Part shown: in pieces, positions 19,473-27,283 of the stretch | Layout: each line of letters starts with the position of its first letter | Position numbering within the stretch: position 1 is the stretch's first letter | NCBI RefSeq assembly: GCF_009759665.1 | Contig: NZ_WQNE01000031.1 | Coordinates: 1 to 64,000 of the forward strand | Direction: 5' to 3' | Origin: Bradyrhizobium cajani | GTDB lineage: Bacteria; Pseudomonadota; Alphaproteobacteria; Rhizobiales; Xanthobacteraceae | Length of the DNA stretch: 64,000 bases | Made by a program: the position numbers and the translations under genes | Notes under the pieces: generated by a model | Database searches by the model: none | The model's input: only the letters and a program-made list of their open reading frames with translations | What the model was told of the DNA's origin: nothing

Positions 19473-19664
19473 CGGGTGCTCCTCTTTCGAAGATAGCTAC
19501 CCGTGCCTCTTTCCGAGGCGCAGGCCTCTATCAGAGTGGAGCATACAACGCTCTGCTTGGTTGTGGGCAAATCTGCGGCTGGTGGTCGCGGGGCGCGATC
19601 ACATTATCTTTTTCAAATGTGCGAGGAACAAAGTCCGCTTCAGTGCATTCGGCCGATGCCAGCG

Positions 19665-19871
19665 TCAGCGGCCCGCGGGCGCCGACCAGCCGGAATAAGG
19701 CCAGCTCGGCTGCGGCCGCTGCTCGACGGTATTTCGGGCATTGCGGAATTGTTCGCTTGTCGTCGCGTGCATCGACTTGCGGGCGGGGTGATGCTGCTGT
19801 GCAGCCAACACTTGCGATGCCGATGCTGCGATCAGCACAGTCGCGAAGGCACTCAAAACGATCTTGCGCAT
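19665..19871 (-). CDS. Small secreted protein, 68 aa
   Basis: A classical signal peptide (MRKIVLSAFATVLIAASASQVLA) is followed by a 45-residue polar mature part rich in His, Gln and Pro (AAQQHHPARKSMHATT, then RQPQPSW-like text). GAGGAGACAGCC precedes the ATG. Probably periplasmic. Small proteins of this make-up are frequent in Bradyrhizobium and have no assigned role. Confidence 0.65.
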   Translation of the reverse strand: MRKIVLSAFATVLIAASASQVLAAQQHHPARKSMHATTSEQFRNARNTVEQRPQPSWPYSGWSAPAGR

Positions 19872-19988
19872 GGCTGTCTCCTCGATCTCTGAGGCCGCGA
19901 AGCGATGATTGCTTCGGGCGAGATGTGGAGGATGTAACGCCGAGGGAGGGGCCGGATAATCTGCGCAGAACCAGAAAGACTATCCAGC

Positions 19989-20013
19989 TGGAGCGGACAA
20001 TCGGTCCGCTCCA
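19989..20013 (-). terminator. Probable lexA terminator
   Basis: A perfect 10-bp stem (TGGAGCGGAC and its complement) with a 5-base loop, 37 bp past the lexA stop. The following minus-strand bases are only moderately T-rich. Confidence 0.6.
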
Positions 20014-20049
20014 ATCGGAAGCGTTGGTCTCGAATGACCGCCGGATCTC

Positions 20050-20760
20050 TCAGTATTTCCGGTACAGCCCGATCAGCTTGCCCTGAATCTTCACCCTGTT
20101 GGGCGGCAGGATGCGCACCTCATAGGCCGCATTGGCCGGTTCGAGCGCGATCGAGGCGCCGCGGCGGCGGAAGCGCTTCAGCGTTGCTTCCTCGTCGTCG
20201 ATCAGCGCCACCACGATGTCGCCGGTATCGGCGCTCTCGTTGCGCTGGATCAGCGCCATGTCGCCGTCGAGGATGCCAGCCTCGACCATGGAATCGCCGC
20301 GCACCTCGAGCGCGTAGTGCTCGCCCGAGCCGAGCATGTCCGGCGGTACGCTGATGGTGTGGCTGCGGGTCTGCAACGCCTCGATCGGCGTGCCGGCCGC
20401 GATGCGGCCCATCACCGGCACCGCGACGGGGCGCTCGCCCTCGTCCGCGGGCGAGCTGGAGGTCGTGCGCACCTTGCCAAGGTTGCCCTCGATGACGCTC
20501 GGCGTGAAGCCGCGGCGGCTGCCAGCGGCGGCCTGAAGCTCCGGCAGCTTGATGACTTCGATAGCGCGTGCGCGGTTCGGAAGGCGGCGAATGAAGCCGC
20601 GCTCCTCGAGTGCGGTGATCAGGCGATGGATGCCTGACTTCGAGCGCAGGTCGAGCGCGTCCTTCATCTCGTCGAAGGATGGCGGCACGCCGCTTTCCTT
20701 CAGACGTTCGCTGATGAACCGCAGAAGCTCGTATTGTTTGCGCGTTAACATCTCGACCAA
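20050..20760 (-). CDS. lexA: LexA repressor
   Basis: 236 residues, the usual alphaproteobacterial length. The N-terminal winged helix (RKQYELLRFISERL, MKDALDLRSKSGIHRLITALEERGFIRRLPNRARAIEV) binds SOS boxes. The C-terminal S24 domain carries the Ala-Gly self-cleavage site in RIAAGTPIEAL, the catalytic Ser in GDSMVEAGI and the Lys in EATLKRF. RecA filaments trigger self-cleavage and derepress DNA-repair genes. An SOS box lies upstream, so it represses itself. Confidence 0.97.
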   Translation of the reverse strand: MVEMLTRKQYELLRFISERLKESGVPPSFDEMKDALDLRSKSGIHRLITALEERGFIRRLPNRARAIEVIKLPELQAAAGSRRGFTPSVIEGNLGKVRTTSSSPADEGERPVAVPVMGRIAAGTPIEALQTRSHTISVPPDMLGSGEHYALEVRGDSMVEAGILDGDMALIQRNESADTGDIVVALIDDEEATLKRFRRRGASIALEPANAAYEVRILPPNRVKIQGKLIGLYRKY

Positions 20761-20852
20761 AGTCCCCCGGTTGATGTCGTTCGATTCCGAGACGCTGAAT
20801 TCAGCGGCAAGCCGCTACATGCTCGAAACAAATCATGAACGGACACTATATG

Positions 20853-20867
20853 TTCGATATGTGTTCC
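20853..20867 (-). promoter_or_regulatory. SOS box upstream of lexA
   Basis: Read on the minus strand it is GAAC-N7-GAAC, the alphaproteobacterial LexA direct-repeat site, about 93 bp before the lexA ATG. This indicates autoregulation. Confidence 0.85.
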
Positions 20868-20927
20868 GCAACTGCTTAATTTACCGTGAACGTGACAAAG
20901 TTCGCGGAACGCGTGTAGCCGATGCGT

Positions 20928-22139
20928 TCACGCAGGCAGCCGCAGCACCTCGCAAAGCGCGCCGGCCTCGGCCCGCGGCGCGAACGGCGCGCGCACGAGA
21001 AGTGCCTGTGCCGCAGCGAGATTCGCAAGCAGCGAGGAGTCCTGATGATTGACGGGAAAGGCCGTCAGCGTGCCGTCGTCGCGCGTCTCGAGCCGCGCGC
21101 GCAGATAGTCCTCGCGCTGGTCGTTGGCGCCGACATCGCGGCCCAGCACTGCGCGCTCGCGGCGGTGATGGATCATCGAACCGCCCGACAAGGCGCGAAT
21201 CAGCGGCACCAGAAACAAGAAACCGCAAACGTAGGATGACACGGGGTTGCCGGGCAGGCCGATCACGCGCATGGCGCCGAGCCGCCCGTGCATCATCGGC
21301 TTGCCCGGCCGCATCGCGATCTTCCAGAATGCCATCGCGATGCCTTCGGCCTTGAGTGCCTGCTGGACCAGATCGTGATCGCCCACCGACGCGCCGCCGG
21401 TCGTGACCAGGATGTCGGCGCCGGCCTCGCGCCCGCGGCGGATGCCGGCCGTGGTGGCCTCCAGCGTGTCGGCGGCAATGCCGAGGTCGACGGTCTCGGC
21501 GCCTTCGCTGCGGGCGAGCGCGTGCAGCGCGTAGCCGTTGGAATAAACGATCTGGCCGGGGCCGGGCGTGGCGCCCGGCATCACCAGCTCGTCGCCGGTG
21601 GCGAGAATTGCGACCATCGGGCGGCGGTGGACAGGAAGGCGAGGGTGGTTCATGCCGGCGGCAAGGGCGAGGTCGCGCTCGGTGAGCCGGGTTCGCGCGC
21701 GCAGGAGCACGTCGCCCTCGGAGAAGTCGACGCCGGCGGGGCGAATGTGCCGTCCGGCAATCGCGGCTTCCTTGATCGTGATGCGTTTGCCGTCAGCGAC
21801 TGTATCCTCCTGGATCACGACCGCGTCGGCGCCATCCGGAACGACGCCGCCGGTGAAGATCCGGACCGCTTCGCCGGCGCCCACCGTCCCCGCAAACGGC
21901 CGGCCCGCCGCGACCTCGCCGATCAGGGTCAGCTCGGAATCGATCTTGGCCGCATCGCCCGCCCGCACGGCGTAGCCGTCCATCGCCGACATCGCCGCCG
22001 GTGGCTGGGTGCGCCGCGCCGCGACGTCGCGGGCCAGCACGCGATGGAAGGCATCGTCGAGCGCGACCATTTCCTCGGCCAGAGGCTCCGCGCCGGCGAG
22101 CACGGAAGCAAGCGCATCGGAAACCGGCATGAGGGCCAC
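20928..22139 (-). CDS. moeA: Molybdopterin molybdotransferase
   Basis: 403 residues. MoeA inserts molybdate into adenylylated molybdopterin to finish the molybdenum cofactor. Recognisable are SAMDGYAVRAGD near the N-terminus, IFTGGVVPDGADAVVIQED, the MoCF-domain motif TTGGASVGDHD, and PGKPMMHG with GLPGNPVSSY. The start is a GTG at 22139 with AGGAG 8 bases upstream; an ATG at 22130 is the alternative. In relatives it directly follows moaC, but here an 8-kb block separates them. Confidence 0.95.
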   Translation of the reverse strand: MALMPVSDALASVLAGAEPLAEEMVALDDAFHRVLARDVAARRTQPPAAMSAMDGYAVRAGDAAKIDSELTLIGEVAAGRPFAGTVGAGEAVRIFTGGVVPDGADAVVIQEDTVADGKRITIKEAAIAGRHIRPAGVDFSEGDVLLRARTRLTERDLALAAGMNHPRLPVHRRPMVAILATGDELVMPGATPGPGQIVYSNGYALHALARSEGAETVDLGIAADTLEATTAGIRRGREAGADILVTTGGASVGDHDLVQQALKAEGIAMAFWKIAMRPGKPMMHGRLGAMRVIGLPGNPVSSYVCGFLFLVPLIRALSGGSMIHHRRERAVLGRDVGANDQREDYLRARLETRDDGTLTAFPVNHQDSSLLANLAAAQALLVRAPFAPRAEAGALCEVLRLPA

Positions 22140-22265
22140 GGTGAAAAACTCCTGCTGCGCACGTCGGGCAAATCGGCGGCGGAAGTTCTAGCCGAGTGCG
22201 GCCGCAGAGGCAAAACAGTGGCGATAGGAATGGCGCAGCCGGCCCGCTGTGCGTCGACGTGGGTA

Positions 22266-22358
22266 TCAGAGCCGTCGCGGCATGATCCGAAAGGCGAGGC
22301 AGACCGGCACGAGGATGGCCATGGCGAGGATGAGAATGACCAGGGCCACGGCCAGCAT
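22266..22358 (-). CDS. Possible 30-aa single-span membrane peptide
   Basis: A short frame starting MLAVALVILILAMAILVPVC and ending in FRIMPRRL. It is one hydrophobic helix with a positive C-terminus, as in small membrane proteins. Its ATG follows the upstream ORF stop by 3 bases, suggesting coupled translation, but there is no good ribosome site of its own. Uncertain. Confidence 0.35.
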   Translation of the reverse strand: MLAVALVILILAMAILVPVCLAFRIMPRRL

Positions 22359-22361
22359 CGG

Positions 22362-22556
22362 TCAACTCTGCGTCTGTTTGCCCGGACTGACATCGGGAGC
22401 TTTAGGGCCCTGATCCTTGTCCGGCAGGGGATCGGCCTGGGATTTCAGGTCGGCCGCCTTGCTGATCAGCTTGGCGGAGAGATGCGAATCCGACGTGGTT
22501 CTGGCGAATTCGAGCAGCAGAGAGGCTTGCTTTGTGAGGTATGATTTGCCCAGCAC
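22362..22556 (-). CDS. Small conserved hypothetical protein, about 64 aa
   Basis: Starts at a GTG (MLGKSYLTKQASLLLEFA). A helical head is followed by SAKLISKAADLKSQAD and a Pro/Lys/Asp-rich tail. The frame has an upstream stop and no ATG, so the start is uncertain. The pattern of a KAADLK helix in a 50-70 residue protein recurs in Bradyrhizobium. Function unknown. Confidence 0.5.
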   Translation of the reverse strand: MLGKSYLTKQASLLLEFARTTSDSHLSAKLISKAADLKSQADPLPDKDQGPKAPDVSPGKQTQS

Positions 22557-22715
22557 GAGAATAAGTCCGATGTAGAAGTCCCAACGGACTCATAGAGTCC
22601 GGAGGCAGGTATTCCGTTCCAGGAACTTTGTACAAAAATGCACAAAGTGATTTGGTTCCCCATTCCCAGCGAATTGGTCCCCCGGAACCCGAACGGAACT
22701 GACCGACTTAGGCGC

Positions 22716-23342
22716 TCAAATTCCCAATGCCTGCAACGCGTTGCCGACGTCGCGCGGCGAGGTCACGTGGACCGCGGTCAATCCGCGCGCCCGTGCGCCT
22801 TCGATGTTCTCGGCAAGATCGTCGAAGAACACGATGCGCTCCGCGGGGACGCCGATCGCCGCCACGACGTGGTCGAAGGCCTCCGCATCCGGTTTGCGCA
22901 GGCCGATGCTGGACGACAGGAACACCTCGCGGAAATGGCCGAGCAGGTCGGCATATTCCTTCGAGAAATAGTCCACATGGGGCCGGTTGGTGTTGGAGAA
23001 GACATAGAGCGGCATCTGCCTTGCCGCCCTTGGCAACAGCTCGGCGATGTCAGGCATCTCGCCCGCGAAGATCGCGTTCCAGCCCTCCAGGAACTGCGCA
23101 TCCGAAATGCCGATGCCGAGCGAAGCTCGTAATGAGGCGAAGTAGTCCGCGTCGCTGATCTTCCCCATCTCATGCAGCCGATAGGCCTCACTGTCACGCA
23201 CGTAGCGCGCGACGATGGATTCGGGCTCGCAGCCCGCATGTCCCGCCCAGCAGGCGATCGCCTTGGAGAAATCGATGTCGAGCACGACGCGCCCGAGATC
23301 GAACAGGAGCGCATCTGCGCTGCCGGGGGAGAGCGATGTCAT
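22716..23342 (-). CDS. HAD-family phosphatase, YihX-like
   Basis: 208 residues. The motif order fits a HAD hydrolase: LLFDLGRVVLDIDF (nucleophile Asp), VFSNTNRPH (motif II Ser), GLRKPDAEAF (motif III Lys) and VFFDDLAENIEGA (motif IV). The whole pattern, including the MGKISDADYFASL cap segment, resembles E. coli YihX, an alpha-glucose-1-phosphate phosphatase, so a sugar phosphate is the likely substrate. AAGGA precedes the ATG. It lies 15 bp past the alpha-hydroxy-acid oxidase stop and is probably in its operon. Confidence 0.88.
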   Translation of the reverse strand: MTSLSPGSADALLFDLGRVVLDIDFSKAIACWAGHAGCEPESIVARYVRDSEAYRLHEMGKISDADYFASLRASLGIGISDAQFLEGWNAIFAGEMPDIAELLPRAARQMPLYVFSNTNRPHVDYFSKEYADLLGHFREVFLSSSIGLRKPDAEAFDHVVAAIGVPAERIVFFDDLAENIEGARARGLTAVHVTSPRDVGNALQALGI

Positions 23343-23357
23343 TGCATCCTTTTCACG

Positions 23358-24491
23358 TCAGTATCGATAAGGCTCGTGGTCGAACAGCGGGAACGCGCTG
23401 AATACGCTCGGTGCGTTGGTCGCGGTGGCGGGATGCAGGCAGGACTTGTTGACCTCGGCGAACGAGGTGGCTCCCAGAAGGCCAAGGCAGCGCAGCACCT
23501 CGTCCTCCAGTAGCTCCAGCATCCGCGTCACGCCGGCTTCGCCGGCCGCCGCCAGCGCCCAGCATTGCAACCGGCCGATACCGACGAGGTCCGCGCCCGC
23601 CGCGATCGCCTTGACGATGTCGGTGCCGCGGCAGAAGCCGCCGTCGACCATGATTTTCGCGCGACCCTTCACCGCGTCGACGATCTCGGGCAGCACGTGC
23701 ATGGCGCCGCGGCCGTGATCGAGCTGCCGGCCGCCATGGTTGGACACGTAGATCCACTCGACGCCGTGATCGACCGCGATCTGCGCGTCCTCGGCGGTGG
23801 CGATGCCCTTGAGGATCAGCGGGATCCTGAACTTGTCCTTGATCATCTTCACGGTCCGCCACTCCAGACCCTTCTGGAAGTCGCCGCCGGTGGCGCGCAG
23901 GCGGCTCTCGCGAACGTAGCGCTTGGCGATGTCACGTTCGCGACGGCTGTAATGGGCGGTGTCGACGGTCAGGCAGAAGGCGGCATAGCCGTTCTTCTCG
24001 GTCCGGCTGACGACATCGGCGACGAAGGCATCGTCGCCGCGGACATAGAGCTGATAGAGGCGGAGCGCATCGGGGGCGGCCTCGGCGGTCTTTTCCAGGC
24101 CGGGCTCCGTCACCGAGCTCAGCATGTGGGCGGCGCCGAACGCGCCGGCGCCGCGCGCTACGCTGGCAGCTCCATTCGGATCGAAGATCTCCAGCGCGCC
24201 GACGGGGGCGAGCAGCACTGGCAGGCGCATCCTGCGGCCGAACTGCTCGACGGAGCCGTCGACCGTGCGGACGTCGCGCAGCACGCGCGGGCGGAAGGCG
24301 ATCTCGTCCAGCGCCATGCGGTTGCGGCGCATCGTGGTCTCGGTCTCGGCGGCGCCGACGATATAGTCCCAGGCATTCTGGTTGAGGTTGGCGCGCGCCT
24401 TGCGGATGAATTCGTGCAGATTCTGGAACGGCTCGCTGCTGGCGCCGAGCTCGACGTTCCTTTCCGGCCGGATGCGGGGTGCTTCGTTCAT
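23358..24491 (-). CDS. FMN-dependent alpha-hydroxy-acid oxidase/dehydrogenase
   Basis: 377 residues with the (beta/alpha)8 pattern of the lactate/glycolate/mandelate oxidase family. The active-site motif SNHGGRQLD, with its catalytic His, is present. So are the FMN-binding parts LLAPVGALEIF, RLYQLYVRGD, LILKGIATAEDA and MVDGGFCRGTDIVKAIAAGAD. It oxidises a 2-hydroxy acid, L-lactate being the commonest, to the 2-oxo acid. Whether electrons pass to the chain or to oxygen cannot be told. GGGAGG lies 6 bases before the ATG at 24491. Confidence 0.9.
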   Translation of the reverse strand: MNEAPRIRPERNVELGASSEPFQNLHEFIRKARANLNQNAWDYIVGAAETETTMRRNRMALDEIAFRPRVLRDVRTVDGSVEQFGRRMRLPVLLAPVGALEIFDPNGAASVARGAGAFGAAHMLSSVTEPGLEKTAEAAPDALRLYQLYVRGDDAFVADVVSRTEKNGYAAFCLTVDTAHYSRRERDIAKRYVRESRLRATGGDFQKGLEWRTVKMIKDKFRIPLILKGIATAEDAQIAVDHGVEWIYVSNHGGRQLDHGRGAMHVLPEIVDAVKGRAKIMVDGGFCRGTDIVKAIAAGADLVGIGRLQCWALAAAGEAGVTRMLELLEDEVLRCLGLLGATSFAEVNKSCLHPATATNAPSVFSAFPLFDHEPYRY

Positions 24492-24804
24492 TGTTATCCT
24501 CCCGAGAATTTGAAGCCTTATGTCATCGCCTAACCCGTCCAGCCCTCCAAAACCATCCTAAAATCGCATAGCTGCGAAGCTGTGGCCGGCCGACCGATTC
24601 CCGCCGAGCGCGAGACGGTTCGGAACGTTGCCAAAAGTTCAGGTCCGGACGAAGGGTTTTTTGCGGAGACCTTGCCGACGCGAGATCCACCCGTGCCGGC
24701 CTTGAAGAAACCAGAATGGTATTGTGAGAAGTGGGCTGGATCGCCATTTGCATGGCGCCCGTCACACCCCGAGCAAAGCCCGAAGCAAGAAGGCCAGCCT
24801 ATCC
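24492..24804. other. 313-bp divergent intergenic region
   Basis: Between the oxidase gene (minus) and ctpA (plus). It must hold both promoters. Open frames run through it but have no protein character, and I see no clear hairpin, repeat or regulator site. Confidence 0.4.
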
Positions 24805-26142
24805 ATGCGGAAAACCCTGCTGTTCCCCCTGGGCGCGCTCACGGGAGCGTGTCTGACCCTTCTGGTAGCCAGTCCCCATGGCGGCGTATGGGCGGCACGG
24901 GCGGCAGCGAGCGCGGACGATGCCTATTCCCAGCTCAATTTGTTCGGCACAGTGTTCGAGCGCGTGAAGGCGAGCTATGTCGAGAAGCCCGACAATGCCA
25001 AGCTGATCGAAGGCGCGATCACGGGCATGGTGACCTCGCTCGATCCGCACTCGCGCTACATGAACGCCAAGGCCTGGACCGAGATGCAGGAGACCACCTC
25101 CGGCGAGTTCGGCGGGCTCGGCATCGAAGTCACGATGGAGGACGGCCTCGTCAAGGTGGTCTCTCCGATCGACGACACGCCGGCCTCGAAGGCCGGCCTC
25201 ATGTCCGGCGACCTCATCAGCAAGATCGACGGCGAGGCCGTGCAGGGCATGACGCTCGAGCAGGCCGTCAACAAGATGAAGGGGCCGGTCGACACCAAGA
25301 CCAAGCTCACCATCGTACGCAAGGGCGCCGACGCGCCGCTGGACGTCGCGATCACGCGCGAAATCATCCATGTGCGCCCGGTGCGCTTCCACGTCGAGAA
25401 CGGCGACATCGGCTATATCCGCATCACCTCGTTCAACGAGCAGACCACCGACGGCCTGAAGAAGGCGATCGCATCGATCTCCAAGGAGATCCCGCCGGAG
25501 AAGCTCGCGGGCTACGTGATGGACCTGCGCAACAATCCGGGCGGCCTGCTCGATCAGGCCGTGTCGGTGTCGAGCGCTTTCCTTCAGCGCGGCGAGGTCG
25601 TCTCGACCCGCGGCCGCAGTCCGGAAGAGACCCAGCGCTTCACCGCCCATGGCGGCGATCTCACCAAGGGCAAGCCGCTTGTTGTCCTCGTCAATGGCGG
25701 TTCAGCCTCGGCCTCGGAGATCGTGGCTGGCGCGCTGCATGACCACAAGCGTGCAACGCTGATCGGCACACGCTCGTTCGGCAAGGGCTCGGTGCAGACC
25801 ATCATTCCGCTCGGCGCCGGCAATGGCGCGCTGGCGCTGACCACGGCGCGCTACTACACGCCGTCGGGCCGCTCGATCCAGGCCCAGGGCATCGCGCCCG
25901 ACATTGAGATCCTCCAGGACGTGCCGCCGGAGCTGAAGGGCCGCATGGATACCATGGCGGAGTCCCAGATGCGCGGGCATCTGTCGGCCGCAGATGGCAC
26001 CGAGCAGACCGGCTCGCAGTCCTACGTCCCGCCGGAAGAGAAGGACGACAAGGCCCTGCATGCCGCTTTCGACTTCCTGCACGGCACGACTGTAAGTGCG
26101 GCGGCCGCAAAGCCCACGCCGAAGGCTGCGGTGCCGAACTAA
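24805..26142 (+). CDS. ctpA: S41 carboxy-terminal processing protease
   Basis: 445 residues from MRKTLLFPLGALTGACL, a signal peptide or anchor, so the enzyme acts in the periplasm. Residues about 95-180 form a PDZ domain (GIEVTMEDGLVKVVSPIDDTPA). The S41 catalytic core follows, with YVMDLRNNPGG, the nucleophile Ser in VNGGSASASEIVAGAL and the Lys in RSFGKGSVQT. Such proteases trim or degrade envelope proteins, including cell-wall hydrolases. The C-terminal 60 residues are low-complexity and Ala/Lys/Pro-rich. A strong hairpin follows the gene. Confidence 0.94.
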   Translation: MRKTLLFPLGALTGACLTLLVASPHGGVWAARAAASADDAYSQLNLFGTVFERVKASYVEKPDNAKLIEGAITGMVTSLDPHSRYMNAKAWTEMQETTSGEFGGLGIEVTMEDGLVKVVSPIDDTPASKAGLMSGDLISKIDGEAVQGMTLEQAVNKMKGPVDTKTKLTIVRKGADAPLDVAITREIIHVRPVRFHVENGDIGYIRITSFNEQTTDGLKKAIASISKEIPPEKLAGYVMDLRNNPGGLLDQAVSVSSAFLQRGEVVSTRGRSPEETQRFTAHGGDLTKGKPLVVLVNGGSASASEIVAGALHDHKRATLIGTRSFGKGSVQTIIPLGAGNGALALTTARYYTPSGRSIQAQGIAPDIEILQDVPPELKGRMDTMAESQMRGHLSAADGTEQTGSQSYVPPEEKDDKALHAAFDFLHGTTVSAAAAKPTPKAAVPN

Positions 26143-26163
26143 CCCTCTGCCCCTAACAAGGCA

Positions 26164-26195
26164 TCGCCCGGGAGTGGATGACCGCTCCCGGGCGA
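26164..26195. terminator. Strong hairpin after ctpA
   Basis: A 14-bp stem (TCGCCCGGGAGTGG against CCGCTCCCGGGCGA, one G-T wobble) with an ATGA loop, placed between the convergent ctpA and SDR genes. It lacks a T-run but is long and symmetric, so it may serve both strands. Confidence 0.7.
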
Positions 26196-26217
26196 ATTCG
26201 TGCTTGCGGGCGCTGCC

Positions 26218-26973
26218 TCAGCTTGGATTCATCGCCGTAAAGGTCGACTCGTAGCGGCCGTCGCGCTCGGCCCATCGCCTCGCGCGGTCGCGTTCGACCA
26301 GCACTTCATCGCGCGGATGAACCCGCAGCTCCAGCAAGTGCATGACTTCCGCGATGTAGGCAGGAAGCGGCATCGCGCGCGTGTCGTGCGCCTGCTGGGT
26401 GCCGGTGAGCTCGGTCTGCACATAGGGCGGTGCAAGCTCCAGCACCTCGACCGGAATCCTGCGGAGCTGATGGCGCAGCGACTGGAGCCAGGAGTGCAGG
26501 AACGCCTTGCTGGCGCAATAGGCCGGGAAGTCGGCGCGCGGCACGAAGGCGAGGTTCGAGCTGGTCGCGATGATCGTCGCGTTCGATTGCCCTTTCAGGA
26601 TCGGCAGGAGCGCCGCCGTCACGCGCAGCACACCGAGGATGTTGGTCCCGACGATGGCTTCGGCGTCCGTGGCGTCCCAACTGTCTGCGGTCATGTCCTC
26701 CGGCCGCGAGATGCCGGCATTGGCGATCAGCACGTTGAGTTCGGGAAAGTCTTCGCGGATTTGAGCCGACAAGCGCGGCAGGCTTGAGGGGGCGCCGAGG
26801 TCGAGCGGCATGCCGATCAGGCCAGGGCGTTCAGCGGTGATCCGATCGAGCAGGGCCTGCCGTCGCCCCGTGACGATGACGCGATTGCCGCGGTCGTGGA
26901 AGGCCTCGGCCAGCGCGCGGCCGATGCCGCTTGTGCCGCCGGTGATCAGGATCGTGTTGCCAGTCATCTTCAT
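26218..26973 (-). CDS. Short-chain dehydrogenase/reductase
   Basis: 251 residues from MKMTGNTILITGGTSGIGRA; a longer frame to 27054 has no support. The NAD(P) site TGGTSGIG, the NAG motif (LIANAGISRPEDM) and the active-site pair Tyr-x3-Lys in AYCASKAFLHSW are present. The Ser is in IIATSSNLAF. It resembles DltE-like SDRs, whose substrates are poorly known. Cytoplasmic. It converges on ctpA. Confidence 0.9.
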   Translation of the reverse strand: MKMTGNTILITGGTSGIGRALAEAFHDRGNRVIVTGRRQALLDRITAERPGLIGMPLDLGAPSSLPRLSAQIREDFPELNVLIANAGISRPEDMTADSWDATDAEAIVGTNILGVLRVTAALLPILKGQSNATIIATSSNLAFVPRADFPAYCASKAFLHSWLQSLRHQLRRIPVEVLELAPPYVQTELTGTQQAHDTRAMPLPAYIAEVMHLLELRVHPRDEVLVERDRARRWAERDGRYESTFTAMNPS

Positions 26974-27283
26974 GGGTGCTGCCTTTCGATGTGATTGAGA
27001 GCCACGGCAGCCTTGGAAATCCCGGCGGTGAGCCATCCGACAACACGCAAGCATCGCGGCGCGGGCGCCTGAAGTGACGTGTCTTGAATGGGTGATTGTC
27101 CGCGAACGGGGAGAGAAGGCATGACCGTGGCGTCTCGTGAATCGAGATCTCCCAGCCGGGATCCTCTCGACAAAGGACGCGTTGGATGACGGTAACGCCT
27201 ACGGCAGCGGCGTCTTATGCAGCTGCGAGTGCGGAGATACTTTGGCCGGGCGTAACCGTCAAGCGCAACGGGCCGGTCGAGAT
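26974..27283. other. 310-bp gap with no gene seen
   Basis: Lies between the GGDEF-EAL stop and the SDR start, both on the minus strand, so it should carry the SDR promoter. A plus-strand frame at 27137-27496 overlaps the GGDEF-EAL gene and looks like a shadow. No repeat or RNA visible. Confidence 0.4.
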
